This document shows positions 47,001 to 61,536 of a DNA stretch of 64,000 nt, in pieces. Location of the stretch: the NCBI RefSeq assembly GCF_008831285.2, contig NC_045139.1, forward strand, positions 17,776,354 through 17,840,353, read 5' to 3'. Both the position numbers and the translations under genes were made by a program. The stretch is from Nymphaea colorata. Taxonomy: Eukaryota > Streptophyta > Magnoliopsida > Nymphaeales > Nymphaeaceae. Below the pieces are notes generated by a model. The model searched no databases. It was not told the origin of the DNA and saw only the letters and a program-made list of their open reading frames with translations. Every line of letters begins with the position of its first letter. Position 1 is the stretch's first letter.

Positions 47001-50000
47001 CTTAATGATAATATATCTTTATTCAATTTTCTGTGTTCTTTTGTCAAAGCTCTTCCATCACCTGAATTGCCTTTCTTCTAATAGTACGGGGAAAAGTTAC
47101 TTATATGCAGCCGTTGCATTGCCATCTTTGATTGCAGGAAGCTTATGCAGCCTATGTAGTGGATTATTATATGCATACGTTTGGTGCCAAGCCTCAAACG
47201 TATGATCAAGAACATCTAAAGAAAATTACCATTTCAGAACATAGTGGTAACAAGTGACACTGTTTAATTTTTAAGTTTGTCTTATTATTAAACTGTCTTT
47301 TCTTGAGATTTGGCATTTTTATTTCCTGAAGATTGTGCTACATTTAATTGGATATATATTAATATATGTGTGTGTGGGTATATGTGTATATATCTAACTT
47401 GCAGTTTGTGCCAGGTGATCGCCTATGGTGGTACCAAGTGTGTACAGAAGTTGCTTATTTCCAAGTAGCACCCTTAAATGACAGTATTCGGTCATCACAG
47501 GTTAATGCTAGGTAAACCATCTCTAGATGTGTGATTTACATCCTAATGGTCATATTATTATATTTGTCTGTGAATTACATGGGTAAAATTGAAATAGCCT
47601 TTTAGAAACCGTCTTTAGTAAATGTTGTGAGTGGCCTGTCCCATTTAAAGAAATGCATTTATCAAACAAATGATAACTAAAAGATGCCTTAATATACTTC
47701 GTGGGTGAACATGCTCACTGCACTATTGTGGATTCTACGTTTTTTGAACTGATTAATCAACTTAGCAAAGGCAAATTGGTCCTAATGACATTTTGACTGA
47801 GATTGGCCTTCTGTTAGGATGAACTATCAAAAATTTGATTATTAATGTGGACTAGCTGTTTGGCTGTTGATGTGTTGTGAGCTTCTGTACTTTGTCTAAT
47901 GCAAATCGTTAATTTTTTTCTTTTCTTTATTCCAGTTCATTTATGTTAATGAAATAATATGTTTAGCTAATTCTACCTTTTAGGTACCATTTGGACCTCT
48001 GCAAGAACGTCTTTGGGGAGAACATATATCCTGAAGTGGATGTGACCAATATATATTATGGGGGTACAAATATTGCTGGTAAGAACTGAATCCTTGTTAC
48101 CCATCTTTTGGTCAGTCAAACTCTGACAACTTTATTGTCTACTTGCTACATTTTATAGTAATGCTATCATGTGGCTTCTGCATGTTTATGGAAGAAATGC
48201 AGTATGGCTGTAGTCTTCTAAGGTTGTTGACAAGGTTTTCTGATGTCAGAAATTCTTGATCAGGCTAAATGCATCATGCCACATTTGAATACTCAAAAGT
48301 TTAGCAGACATTGGAGATAGTTTGCACTCTGTACTTGCATGTTCGAAAAGTCGAGTAGGTCATGTTATGTATGTTGGATTTTCTCTTGTGCTTTTTTGCT
48401 AGATTATTTGAATGTCTTTGTGTGAAATCTATGTTCAAGCAGAGATCTGCATTTCAAATTTTCAATATATATATGTATATGAATATCTGTGTTTTGTATG
48501 TGTGTGCATGCGCACGTGTGTGTGTGTGTGTCCATGAATTGCTTACATTCATATGATATTAATATTTCAGTTTTTTAACTTAAATGCAGCTTCCAAGATC
48601 ATATTCACAAACGGCTCACAAGATCCTTGGCGCCATGCATCTAAACAAACATCAACTCCTGAATGTGAGTTTTTTCTTTTTTTCTTTTTTTTTTATTTGA
48701 ACTTTTCCTCCTAGTAAAATTATCTTCCAGATAGTATTGGGAAACAATGGATATCATTACAGTATTCCTCTTAATCACAGAACTGATCAAAATTGTATGT
48801 GAGTCGAAGGATTATCCAGTCAGGCTACCTGTGGAATTAAATGCATGCATGCATAGTTCCATTTCTTCTTCTTCCTATTGTGGGGCATTCATTTGCACTC
48901 ACATGATGGGCATGTGCTTGTGTGCAAGTGCAGGTGATGTGCATGAATGCATGCATGTGTATGTGTGTGTTTAATCGGTATCAGTATACACTCACATTGT
49001 TCTTTGCTTATTGTCATGGTCTATTTCTTATCTACATACATGGATAAATCACAAGACAACATCAGCTACCTTATGTTCACGAATGGCACCACTAAAACTT
49101 GGACCACTCAAATATAATATTCCACTCTCTGCATTGTTCCCACTGGAATTTCCAGTTTATGGAAATTGTTAGATTGATGAACCTCGTTACTTATTTCTTT
49201 TTTTCATAAATGGAGTTATTATTTGGATTCTTGCAGTTGTTGATAATTGAAATGATGTTTCAATGGTATATCTTGTATGTTTGTGCTGAATAAGATAGAA
49301 GCAACAGATAGGTAAAGAATATCGTAGCAGAGGGGTTTTGAGGGCAGAGCCTAACGGTGTCCTTTCCTCTTCTTGGTTGTGAAGGAAACATTTATATGTT
49401 GTTTTCAGCATCACTTCTTAAACTTCTTAATAAAGAGACAAAATAGTTTGAAGTTAGTTTAAATTTTAATATTGATTATGCAGTGCCTTCCTACATCATC
49501 ACTTGTCATAATTGTGGCCATGGAAGTGATCTGAGAGGATGTCCCCAGTCACCTCTAAATATTGAAGGTAATTTTGTACTTCTTGTATCTCTGTAGCAGC
49601 ATAAGCTTTTGCAATCATTTTAACTGTGTACTCTTTAGTTAATATGCCATGTGATCCACTAACTGCAGCAAAATGTTGATAATTAAGTAACCAACCCTTC
49701 ATTAGTATGTTTACACAAGTTTGTCCCCTTGTCATCAGTTCAAAGTTCACCATGAATGTGATTTGTTTTAGCTACTTGAAACCAATAGCAGGGGTTTTTG
49801 CTTGGTTAATGAGTTAAAGTTTAGGTACTAGAAACCACTAGCATGGTTTTGCTTGGTTCATGAGTTAAAATTTAGGAACAGTTTGAAATTTAAAAAAATA
49901 CTGCGTCCATTCTTAGGAAAGCTTTGAGATGCTTGGAGAAAGTTCCCAAATCCATTGCTTATAGACATTAAAATAATACGGACCTTGAAACAGTGACACG

Positions 50001-50642
50001 TCTGTAGATTTAACTCTTCATTTTTTTTAAGCTTGCCCATTTCAGTGGACAACTGCAACTTAATGCTATTTATGGGGCCAAAAATATGCATAGCTTCAGC
50101 TTTCTTGTCCCCGGCAAGCACCTGATCATCCAGCCAATTCAGTTGATTGTCATGCCTGATTCTCAAGCCTAATCTTGGTTCATCTTGAAATATGTCTAAC
50201 GTTTTCGTTTCTGAATCTTTTAGGTGCAAAATATTTTCATTTATTGACATTTGGACCTCTGATGGGTTCCATATGTATGTATTGCGTTTATTCAAATTTT
50301 AATATGGTAAAAGTTTCTGTAACTTCCAGATGTTACAATGAATCCTCTTCTGAACACTTCCAGTAAGGTTGTTTTGACATGGAACATATGTTTGTCTTCA
50401 AAATTTGCCTTGAATAGAGTATTAATAGTTTCATTTTGTTTGATGTTTTCTGAGGCTAATCAGCCAAGTTGGTTACTAGTATCCTCGACTGTGCACTATT
50501 CTGATGTTCTTTTTGGAACGTTGCAGGCGATGAACAAAATTGTACGTCTCCTGAAGCGGTTCATAAAGTGAGGCAGCAGATTATTGAACACATAGACCTA
50601 TGGCTCTCGGAATGTCATGATTCTGATAGGAGTGCTATTTAG
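41096..50642 (+). CDS. EDA2: Serine peptidase family S28, EDA2 type
   Basis: Thirteen exons: 41096-41293, 41868-41993, 43128-43283, 43983-44165, 44343-44459, 45002-45055, 45147-45218, 47138-47246, 47415-47511, 47984-48078, 48590-48664, 49484-49567, 50527-50642; 493 aa, the length of the Arabidopsis EDA2 family. An N-terminal hydrophobic signal peptide (about residues 5-30) is followed by [12 protein letters not shown] and the S28 fold. The nucleophile should be Ser182 in [11 protein letters not shown], with Asp414 in NGSQDPW and His440 in [14 protein letters not shown]. Known relatives are prolyl carboxypeptidase-like enzymes; the Arabidopsis gene is named for an embryo-sac arrest mutant. Substrate unknown. 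It is probably secreted or vacuolar. The frame closes exactly. Introns are all GT-AG; intron 7 (1.9 kb) holds a 16-G run. Confidence 0.96.
45728..45756. repeat. T13-G16 homopolymer junction in EDA2 intron 7
   Basis: Thirteen T residues are followed directly by sixteen G residues and then TGGAGGGG. The G-run on the plus (transcript) strand could form a G-quadruplex. Homopolymer length may also be an assembly uncertainty. Confidence 0.8.
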
Positions 50643-52300
<1,658 letters not shown>

Positions 52301-52307
52301 ACTTCGC

Positions 52308-55215
52308 TCAGTAGACATATCCCTTCACAAACATGCCTTGCTTAGACTCCTCGGTCTCTCCTTCACCAGTGTATTTTCCAAGCTGGGCAAGAGAGTTGGC
52401 CTTGGCTCTGAGGAGCAGTGCATCCTGTGCAGCCTTCACATTCTCGGGTCGCCCACCCCAGGTCTTGAGGCAAGTGTTCTGGAGAGCTCTCGCATATGAG
52501 AAGGAGACGTGCCATGGGTTCGAGCCCTGGTTCATGGCGTTCAGGTTGAGGGTAGCCTCCACTTCAGATTGTCCTCCAGACAAGAACTGCAAGTTCAAAG
52601 GCAGACACACATGATGAAATCATACCATGATCTATGGAAGATATTCTTCTCACTTTATGCAAACATCTGCTCCCATTATTAAGTATATGACATTATTGCC
52701 TCTGATGCTCCCAGGAAAAGCACTATACAGATTTCACATATCGCAAAAAGAGTAAGGATGAGATCATGACCCACGGATTCTCAGAAGGATCCATGTGAAT
52801 TTGTTCTCATAATGACCCCCGTTCAAAATTGGCAGCAAAAATATAACAGGGATGAGATGATGGTACCATGATGCCGGGGACGGCAGGTGGAATCCGGCGG
52901 TGCAGGAGCTTCAGGGTGTATTCAGCAACTTGCTCAGGGGTAGCCCTCTCTTTGCATTCTGCTCCAGGGGTGACCATGCTGGGCTTCAAAAGGATACCTT
53001 CAAACATGACATTGTTCTCGGCCAAGTAGAAGAACACCTCAGCCCACACTTTCTGGGCCACCTCGAAGGTCCTGTCGATTCCATGATCACCATCCAACAA
53101 GATCTCAGGCTCCACAATAGGAACCAAACCATTGTCCTGTGCATAAATTCCATTGTCAGTAGCAGCAAAGTTGGCTGAACTACAAAAAGTGGCAAATATT
53201 TTTCAAGCAAAAACGTCTTTTAGGAAAATCATACTTGCGAAATCGCGGCATAGCGGGCGAGACCCCAGGCAGCCTCCTTCACAGCAAGAGCAGATGGACC
53301 ATTTGGAATGCTCACAACAGTACGCCTGTTTGAGTAACGGGAATAGAAGTTCAGTTCTCAAAGGGACCGAAACCGTATTTCTCCAAGGAAATTTCCATGG
53401 ACAAAGCAAGCCAACACATGAAGGCTTGCGTAAATTTACCATTTGGCAAAGCGAGCACCCTGCTGGTAGTAGGCTGCAGACCGTGAGGCAAGACCATCAA
53501 GACCTTGGCACCACGACTCATCATTGGATCCAGCAAGGGGCACCAGACCCTGCATCGCAGAACACAGAAAAGATCATGCATCAAATATGTCGACACATGT
53601 GGTACATACATGGTGATCATGGCATCAGAGTTGCAGCAGGGAAGTGTTGGTCGAGAGACTGATTGGTCTTACCTTGTCGACCTTGATACCAGGGACGATG
53701 TTCTGGGAGACCAGGACGTCGACCATCTTTTTGCCATCGGTAGTGGACTGGTAGAGGGTCTCCTCGAAGAGGATGGCGCCGGAGACGTAGTTGCCGAGGC
53801 CGGGTGCCGAGACGAGAAGGGTGCGGTAGGCCTGGCGGTTGGCCTCCGTGTTCTCCAGCCCGATGGAAGCCAGCCTCTTGCCGCATGTGGCGTTCGACTC
53901 GTCCATTGCCAGAATTCCCCTGCCCGGAGATGCAACAGTTTTCTGCACATCGCATATGACATTACGTACCACAGTGGGTCACCCTCGTTTTCACATCAAT
54001 TCATTATTCGGATCTGTTAAAGCAAACACGGTCCAAGTGCCGAACCGAGCATGAAAACTTGCAAGGATCTGAGCCGTTTAAGAGTAAATATCTGATTTTG
54101 ACCTCGTTGGATCCCGGTTCAGTTTCACAAAAAATCAAATACGAGTTCAAACCTGAACTCAAATTTGGTTAGGTTGGATCCAAATATATTGCACTCGGCG
54201 AATCCCGAGTCATACACAAATATGACCCGTTCACATTCCTAAAGCAGGGGTTTAAGGCATATTCCATGGAGATTAAGAGACGAACTTAGGTGTAAAACTC
54301 AGTTTGATCATCGTCCTCAACTTCAGACTTAATTACGGGGATTTTTTATTGTTCAGGTTTTAGACCATCGCCAACCTTGGCGATCCGCATATAGAATCAT
54401 AGATCCAATTAAAATGACATAGTTTTTAAGAGTGTAGTGTAGTTGGTCGGTTTGGGGGATGCACCAATGACTGTGTTCAGTCTCATAATGCTGCTCTTTT
54501 AAATTGTAAACTGTGGCATTTAAATTGAAAGGTGTATCGGATCCTACACAACCTTGTAACTTGTAACCTGAGATAACCTTTATTCTCTGAGAGCATAAGA
54601 AAAAAGAGGTGGCTTTCGCCTGTTGCATGTCACTAATTAAGATGACATAACTCAACTCCCAGAACAAGCTCTCTGACCCGGAGGGTTAGAAAGAGTGAGA
54701 ACTGAATTTCATAAACTGCGTATGATCTACAGAGTCCGACTCAGATACTTTAGCTGGATATCTTTCTTCACCGAACCTGATTGGTACTAACTATTAGTGT
54801 CGTATTCAACTTATTGCTCAAGCAGTCCAACATCCAAGTACTGTAACAAGAATAAGCAAGAAAGAACTCAAAAAATTGAAGTTCACACTTCCAGGTCATC
54901 TTAGGGAAGAGAGAAATTTTTGCGCCAAAATTTGTAATCTCAAACTTGGGCAGTTAAGAACTAGAGTTGGAAAGTATTGAGAACCAGAGAGAGAGAGAGA
55001 GAGAGAGAGAGGGAGTTGCAGCGAATCATTCGTATACGTACCGCAGTCTTGACGAGTTCATCGGCGTAGGAGCCGGCCCGGACGACGAGTGCTGAAGGGG
55101 AGGTCGACGAGTTGATCTTGAAGCTGGCTGTGGAGGAGGAGCGAAGAGACTGCCCCTTCAAGAACTCGGATTTGTCGATCACCAGGGAGGACTTTAGCAG
55201 AGTTGCAGACGCCAT
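52308..55215 (-). CDS. FBA: Fructose-bisphosphate aldolase, class I, chloroplastic
   Basis: Six exons on the minus strand: 55215-55042, 53942-53673, 53549-53440, 53325-53235, 53136-52867, 52586-52308; 397 aa, standard for plastid aldolase. Residues 1 to about 46 are Ser-rich and lack acidic bias, a chloroplast transit peptide ending before RAGSYADEL. The catalytic core includes [28 protein letters not shown] with Glu224, and Lys266 in [10 protein letters not shown], the Schiff-base lysine. The C-terminus FVKGYVY keeps the family's terminal Tyr and the nearby Lys393 that is methylated in some plants. It interconverts fructose-1,6-bisphosphate and triose phosphates in the stroma for the Calvin cycle. 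Exons are GC-rich at third positions, which creates long antisense frames. Which plastid paralogue it is cannot be told. Confidence 0.97.
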
Positions 55216-55314
55216 TGCCTCCTCCCTTACTCTCTTCCTCTCGTAAGAAGGCGACTAGCTATACTCGCCTCCTTTTGTGCTTCCCTGGAGTTGCAGTAGC
55301 GCACCTTTTCTTGC

Positions 55315-55320
55315 TATATA
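55315..55320 (-). promoter_or_regulatory. Aldolase TATA box
   Basis: TATATA on the minus strand lies 100 bp upstream of the aldolase ATG, giving an expected start near 55285 and a leader of about 70 nt. I read it with the G-box cluster upstream. Confidence 0.65.
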
Positions 55321-55356
55321 CTTGTAAAAGGATAGCTCATGCTTCAAGGCTGTCGC

Positions 55357-55452
55357 TTTTGAGGCTCATATTATCCTGCCAATCTCCTCTTGACACGTCA
55401 GCCATGATGGACACGTGGTAGCATCATGGAGGGCTGAGACAAGATTACGTGT
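55357..55452 (-). promoter_or_regulatory. G-box / ACGT cluster and I-box core of the aldolase promoter
   Basis: A G-box CACGTG at 55412-55417, a palindromic TGACACGTCA at 55391-55400 and an ACGTG core near 55446 lie 175-235 bp upstream of the ATG. A GGATAAT I-box-like core on the minus strand is near 55370. This G-box plus I-box combination above a TATA box is the usual arrangement of light-responsive photosynthetic genes, which fits a plastid aldolase. Confidence 0.6.
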
Positions 55453-55459
55453 GAGTGGT

Positions 55460-58310
55460 AATCTCCTCGTCTGGACCTTACAAAATGAGAGGCATTAATA
55501 AAAGTGGTTTTGAGAGAAAAAAAGGGAAAAGAACCAGTTCTTCTTGCTTTTGGAATGAAGCGGCCCATGGTGCCGTTAATTGTGAGCCACTAATTGGGAA
55601 TGAATGGTTGTGATTGATGAAAGAGAAGGGCGAGGCATTGCCCATGAAAAAGAAAAACGACTTCTTGACACAAGTGGTGAGTTTTAAAATCAAGTCCTGG
55701 CATCTGCTTGTCCATATTCTGCTCAAGTGGCAGCGTAGGAAAAAGACATTCAACTCTACGGTGTTCTCATTGTCAAGTGAGACCAACTTCAACCAGAACT
55801 TCCTGGTTCCCGTAGCGCAGGTAGTATGATGCGAGTAGGGAAGGCTGTTTGAAGTGAAGATCTCCTGCAAGTCTTATCTCTGCTATGCACTCTTAACCTT
55901 ATCATGGTGTTGTACTTGTAAATCATGGTGATTGTACTGCTAATTAAGTTGGTTTGATCTTTGCTGGGTTATTCATCATGCATTTAGCTTCTCCTACTTC
56001 TGGTTGCCACTGTGGCAGAAAATGAACTGTATTAACTTTTATCTTCTTTGCTTTTTCTTATTCACAACCGACCCAAATCTTTATTCGATTGTGACTAGAG
56101 TAGAGATGCATCTAAGATAACAAGCTCTTTGAATCACAATCTCTTTCCACTTAGATTTTAAACTGTCTAGTCCTTTGGTCCAGATGATATGGCTGCTGCT
56201 GTTTGATGCCTTTGAGCTTAAGGAAGCAACTGGACACCAAGGATCTCCCTTTTGCTTATTTCGAGAAAAATTGGACTTGAAAAATAATAGTTGGAATGCC
56301 CATGGCCAACCATATCCTATCCTCCTCATTTAAGGATGTTGGGTGGAGATTCAATCTGGGCCCATCCCCACGGTAATGGATGGATCATGCCCACAGACTG
56401 CAGTACGTAGCACTGCCATGTTAGGTTTCTAAAACACTACAGCTCTCCACCTTTCATGCTGCATTCTGAATAGGGACATGTTACTCATGACTCCGAATCC
56501 TGCAGGATCTACAGAAGAATATGACTAAATTAGATTCAGTGAGCAATCCTGCGGTATCTAAGCCGAACATAAAATACATGCAGCAGAAGGAGACCACACC
56601 CAAATTAAAATTAAGTATGACGCTCTTAATGTAAAGAACTGCCATAGACTGTATATGTGTTTGCTAAAGAACGGCATCGCCCAAGCCGGCGCGACCCTCT
56701 TAAATGTAAAGAAATGCAATACATCATACAACTATTCTGTACTTTTCTATTTAACTCTATAAAACTTGGACCTTCCAAATGCTTGGTTTCATATGAATGA
56801 GCTTTGAATCAATATCATAGTCTGCCCTCTATGTTCACAAAAAATCCATTGGATTCAAAAAACAAAAGATTAGCCTCAATTTGCGAAATCCTGACAACCT
56901 TCACAAGGGTAGGTGGGGTGAGGTTATCTTAACCAAGGTTCTGCGTCGAGGTTTGAAGCTGCACGCAACATACAGTTGAAACCCGCCGTGGATATGAAAT
57001 TCTAAAATAATCTGGGAAAACCATTGCAGGCCACTCATCTGAAGACCACAAGATTCCAAGGAAGTTGCTCTCATATTCCAATTTTGTTTCTCTGCCAGTA
57101 AATAATCTTGAGGTAGAGGAGCAGATGGTTCAATGATGCATAGTTTTTCATTATGCCAACCAGTAAATTCAGTGTCATACGAAATACATATAATATGTGT
57201 GGTGTTCTCTAAGACACGAAGCAACCTGCAACTGACTCATTCTCCTAGAATGGCGAACCAGTTCAATTGAGATCCAGGAAAAAGCTGGTTGACTATGTAC
57301 ATGTGACCTCTAATTGAAGTCCTAATGTCCTTTGGTTGATCGATTTGACAACGTACCGTCAAATCGATTTTTGAGCAATATTTCTCTTTTAGTGTACATT
57401 CATGTTTTCTAATTCATTAAAATTTGACATTTTGATCATTATCAAATTTTGAAGGATATACCAACCGAAGCTTCACTCACTTGATAAATCACTCTTACCT
57501 GCAAGTTCTGTTTCTATTGTGCAGTAATTGTTTGTCCCTGTCCTGCAAGTTCTGTTTCTATTGTGCAGTAATTGTTTGTCCCTCTGTGGTTTTTGACATG
57601 ATATTACTGGTAGGGCAATTCTCCTTACTGGTTAAGAGAGAAGTTGTGGTTATGAGGATACCAATGGTCTACTAAGGACAATGAACATGAACATATTATC
57701 CCACATAGGGCTGGAATATAATCAGAAGTAAGCCATGAACAAGGATGGATTTCAAAGAGAACCTTTCTTCTTTTGCAAGCGTGATTCAGGGATCACTTGA
57801 ATCACTAGGACCAATTTGAGTCAACTTTTAAAAACAAATAGGATTGACAACGCTCTTCCGTGAGCTCGACGTGAGATAGACTAAATAATGGACTAGGGGA
57901 TCATATCTTGAGGAAGGTAACATGAACCTTGTTCTCTATAGCCCGTCAGAACATTCATTTCCTACCCAAAGAAGTTCACCAGCAATACGAGTTACTTTGC
58001 CTTGCATTTGAACAAAAGTTTCCTCTTCTTGATCCACAACTAATAAGAAGCTCGGAGCACAACTTTAAAAAAGTCTTTCGACTTCTTTAGTGGCATAATT
58101 AATTCCAGAAAATGCTAGACAAATGAGAAATGCATTTCTAAAATGTCATTTAACTCATTTCCTTCATGATATTGTGCATTACCTATACTCCGGTTCATAT
58201 TTATAATACATTGCACGCTGTGCAAGTCGAAAATGCGAATCTACAACCTGGCTAGGTCTTTAGCTTTTCATGGAACTTGTTTAGAAAAGAAAAGGTCTTC
58301 CAAGGAAAAA
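55460..58310. other. Intergenic between aldolase and BURP genes
   Basis: No coding exon is recognised in 2.8 kb. A perfect 44-bp tandem duplication lies at 57498-57585. The right end passes into the conserved 3' flank of the BURP gene. Confidence 0.5.
57498..57585 (+). repeat. Perfect 44-bp tandem duplication
   Basis: The unit starting CCTGCAAGTTCTGTTTCTAT and ending GTTTGTCCCTGT/C occurs twice head to tail (57498-57541 and 57542-57585) with no internal differences seen. The identity implies a very recent duplication. Confidence 0.9.
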
Positions 58311-58537
58311 ACTTTGCAATTGCCCTTCACTTTCCTCGAAGAAGAGAAGAGAAAAAGGAAAAAGAAAAAGGCTGGTATTAACTACAAGCAAGCAGGACTT
58401 ATCGCAATTAAACTACCCCCATGCTCGAGCATCTTCCTTCAGATTTACATCTTAGCTAAACCGAAACTTGAGGACATACACATACAACAGGAAATTAAAG
58501 ATACGGCAGTACAATCCAGATACTAGGCTCATCATTG

Positions 58538-58540
<3 letters not shown>

Positions 58541-58573
<33 letters not shown>
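58541..58573. repeat. (CA)n microsatellite in the 3' flank of BURP copy 1
   Basis: About 16 CA units lie 67 bp past the stop codon. The matching place in copy 2 (about 63379) has only a short CACACATACAC, so the repeat grew after the duplication or shrank in copy 2. Confidence 0.9.
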
Positions 58574-58575
<2 letters not shown>

Positions 58576-58639
58576 GCGCAAAGAAAGCTTATTGGCAGCA
58601 AAAAAACAAAGGGGATTATGCCACCTGCATGGGGATATC

Positions 58640-61447
58640 TTAAGAAGCAGAGTTGGGAACAAACGCAAAGTGACCATGAGAAAGGAAGTGGCAAGCAGGA
58701 GTTCCTGGCTTGGTTCCTAGTACCAGCATAGAGGCATGGTTCGGGTTCCACGAAGAGGTGTCGGTGTGGCACACTGCCCCTGCACTCACTCTGATGCCAT
58801 CTTCCTCAGCAACCAATGGAACAATGTAAGATTTGGTGTTGATGGTCATGTGGCAGTGAAACACTGCATAGGGATATGACTGAATGTGGCACACCACTGC
58901 TTGTGAGGAGCGCAGTTCAACCACACCAGGTTGAACTGTGTACACTCTGCTTTTGGGCTCTCTTTCTTCCTTGTTCACAAATGAGTAGGTTAGCAACTGA
59001 AGATCATTTGTTTTGAGCTGTGACACCGCAAAGTCGACCATGGATTCCAAGGATGTAGCGCAGTATCTAGTCTCGCCCTTATTCGCTTCCATCTCGCAAT
59101 CCTCGAGCGTGTGCTTCATTATCGATGCATCGGCTGAGTTGGGATCCAGGGAGAAGCGTATCAGGATGTCAGCAAGCTTGGAAGAGGAGAAGGGGAAGCC
59201 CTGTGCTTCTCTGCGAGGCAGCAGGGTTGGCCAGCCGCTGGTCAAATGCACCTTCTTCACAAAGTCCAGCTTTTTGGTCTTGCTGCCTGGCTTTAAGTTG
59301 TTTTTCAAGAAGAAAAAATTGGTCTCACTGTTTCCCTCTAGCTGATCTAGTGTTGTTCCACGTTTGTACGCATCGTAATCACCACCAGTACATCCACGAC
59401 TACGCAAGATACCAAAGTACTTCCTCTGGGAAGGATCATCCATGTCTGAGTGCAACATTTATTTCAAAAAAAGTATGAGGTGATTGTAAAGAACAATTAT
59501 TGTTGCATAAAGACACAAGAATGCATGAAACCATTTTTTATTCGCTTTGAACAGTTTCAAATAATATTGGCATATAAGAAAGGCCAGGAATGTCAATTGG
59601 ATCTCGACCAAGTCCAAGCCCGATTTTATCTGTAGAAGAAAAATTAGAACATTGATTGCATCTGGGTAGGGAAAGAATTTTTAAGGACATTGAATCAAGC
59701 CAAGATGCATTGCAGGATCTATGCGGGTGGCTAGTATTTTCGATGGATTTTTTTTTTTTTCGTCCCAGCATTGTTTTTACTCTGTGGTAGGATTAAGCTA
59801 ACAGTACTTCAATAGAAGGAGTGATTTTTGAAGATTGGAACAGGTACTCATGTACCAACAGCGCAGGCATATTTTTGCTTACTGGTAATATGAGAAAATG
59901 ATGTATTCAGAAAAAAACAAGATTTCTTTTTTCCCCACTTTTCTGAATCACCTTTTGGCAAGAAGGCATGGAGAGACGTGGGAATGGGGGTTCTGGGCAA
60001 CAGTTTATTCCAGTAGCCCACGGGACTCACCTCCGTGCTGCTGCTGCTGCTCGCACCTACAAGCTGCAAATTTAGAAAAGGATAAAGCGATCAGAATTTT
60101 TTTGGATGTCGACATGAACCTGGTCCCATCATCAGTGGAACAAGCCCACTAAGCTCACTGCTGATCTGGGGTAGCCCAGCAAATAATATGCCACTATAGA
60201 AAAAAAAAAAATACTGAAACATGAGTAGCTATGCAATAATACACACATTGTTGCCTTTACGCACAATAGTATATTTAATTCTTGCTGTAATGGTCAAAAT
60301 TTGTCACTACAATTTCTATCCATGTTTTATCAAACAGAGTGAAACGTTACCGCAGATAGATATCTATGCAAATCACATACGAAAGAACTTGTCTGGTCCA
60401 CGGGTTTTCGTCTCTCTATGGCGTCCAAACGCCCCCCTAAATGGTTGATCAAAAGAAAATTTGCCGGCCATGCAATGCCTCCCCTTTAGTAGGCAGAATT
60501 CTCACAGGCCCCTCTTTGGTCTTGCGTCAAGGTGGACTGCCACAGTTAAGAGGGCATTCGTTTAACGTGGGGACAGTGAGATCGTGGGATGTTAATTCCC
60601 AAGAGTTCAGATCCTTGGTTTTCAATAAATAACTCAACTACTCGACTTGAAAGGGACGTGAAATTGTACTCATGTTTTTATTCCACGTCCTCATGTGTTT
60701 ATTCCACGAACCTATGGGGTGAATAATGAAATCATCAAACATTCAGTTTGCCAGAACAACTAATTCGAAGTGAACCAAGTACCAAACCCCAAAATATAAG
60801 ATTCAAAATAATCAAACACCCCATTATAGTTTTTGTAATTATAGTTTTTATACTTATAGTATTATATCAACCTAGTCACTTGTACGAACAGTCTTCCATT
60901 AGGCCTTCATGCACTCTACACTCTAATTGATGGGCGTAATATAATTGATAGTAGTACGACACCCTAGTTGATAGGTATACCATACGTCCATCGAAGCAAT
61001 GCTCCCAAAGGTGAAAGAAAAGGGGGAAGGCTTTCAAAGACATGGAAAGAGAGAGTCCTTTCGTTAAAAGGAAATGGAAAGAATGGCTACGGCAAGGCCT
61101 CAAGTGAGATGGCGATGCTATTTCTATTTGATTTCATGTTAGAAAGGCATCGCTAGCAGTTTGACGGGTGTGGTGCAACTGGTTGGGTTAGTGATTGGTA
61201 GGCGGCTAAACACTTATCCAAAATTTCTGCACACACTCTTTATGAAAGCCAACATATGCTAGAACCCGAAGGCAGGGGAATGGTTTTGGGGGTTTCATGC
61301 CCCAAGTGGGCTATCAAGTCTCTCAGCTGGAGTTGGTTTCCTCAAAGTAAAATAAAAAGGAAATGGCATGGCTAAGCAATAGAAGGGAAAGAGATTTACC
61401 ATAAGAGCAGAGAGGAACAACAAGAAGAAGGGGAAGAAATTTGCCAT
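58640..61447 (-). CDS. BURP-domain secreted protein, copy 1
   Basis: Three exons on the minus strand: 61447-61400, 60063-59952 and 59445-58640; 321 aa. The short first exon plus the start of exon 2 encodes a signal peptide (MANFFPFFLLFLSALM then LVGASS). The next segment, VGYWNKLLPRTPIPTSLHAF, is the conserved BURP N-terminal motif, followed by a short variable region and the BURP domain with FFLKNNLKPG and CH-x10-CH-x26-CH-x24-CH. The family signature ends CH-x8-W; here the last position is Phe. BURP proteins are plant cell-wall or vacuolar proteins (USP, RD22, PG1-beta, BNM2); this short form is closest to the USP/BNM2-like group. No biochemical role is certain. The first two exons are too short for an ORF scan; I placed them by motif, splice signals and phase. 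Confidence 0.9.
61157..61330 (+). mobile_element. Possible SINE fragment in BURP intron 1
   Basis: TGGTGCAACTGG at about 61172 is an exact match to the pol III A-box pattern TRGYNNARNNGG. A weak B-box-like TATCCAAAATTTC lies about 35 nt downstream. It may be the head of a degenerate tRNA-derived element; the tail is not evident. Confidence 0.3.
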
Positions 61448-61536
61448 GGTAGTAGTAGCTAGAGTGAAGAAGGGCTTTGAAAGGGGAGAAGTATCTCAAT
61501 TTCCTTCCCACTTTGCCGGAAGAGGGAGTCATAATC

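Noticed and set aside
53505-54020. 171-codon plus-strand frame and others antisense to the aldolase
   Set aside because: They mirror GC-rich third positions of real aldolase exons and cross the intron boundary at 53673 and the acceptor at 53942; no conserved product.
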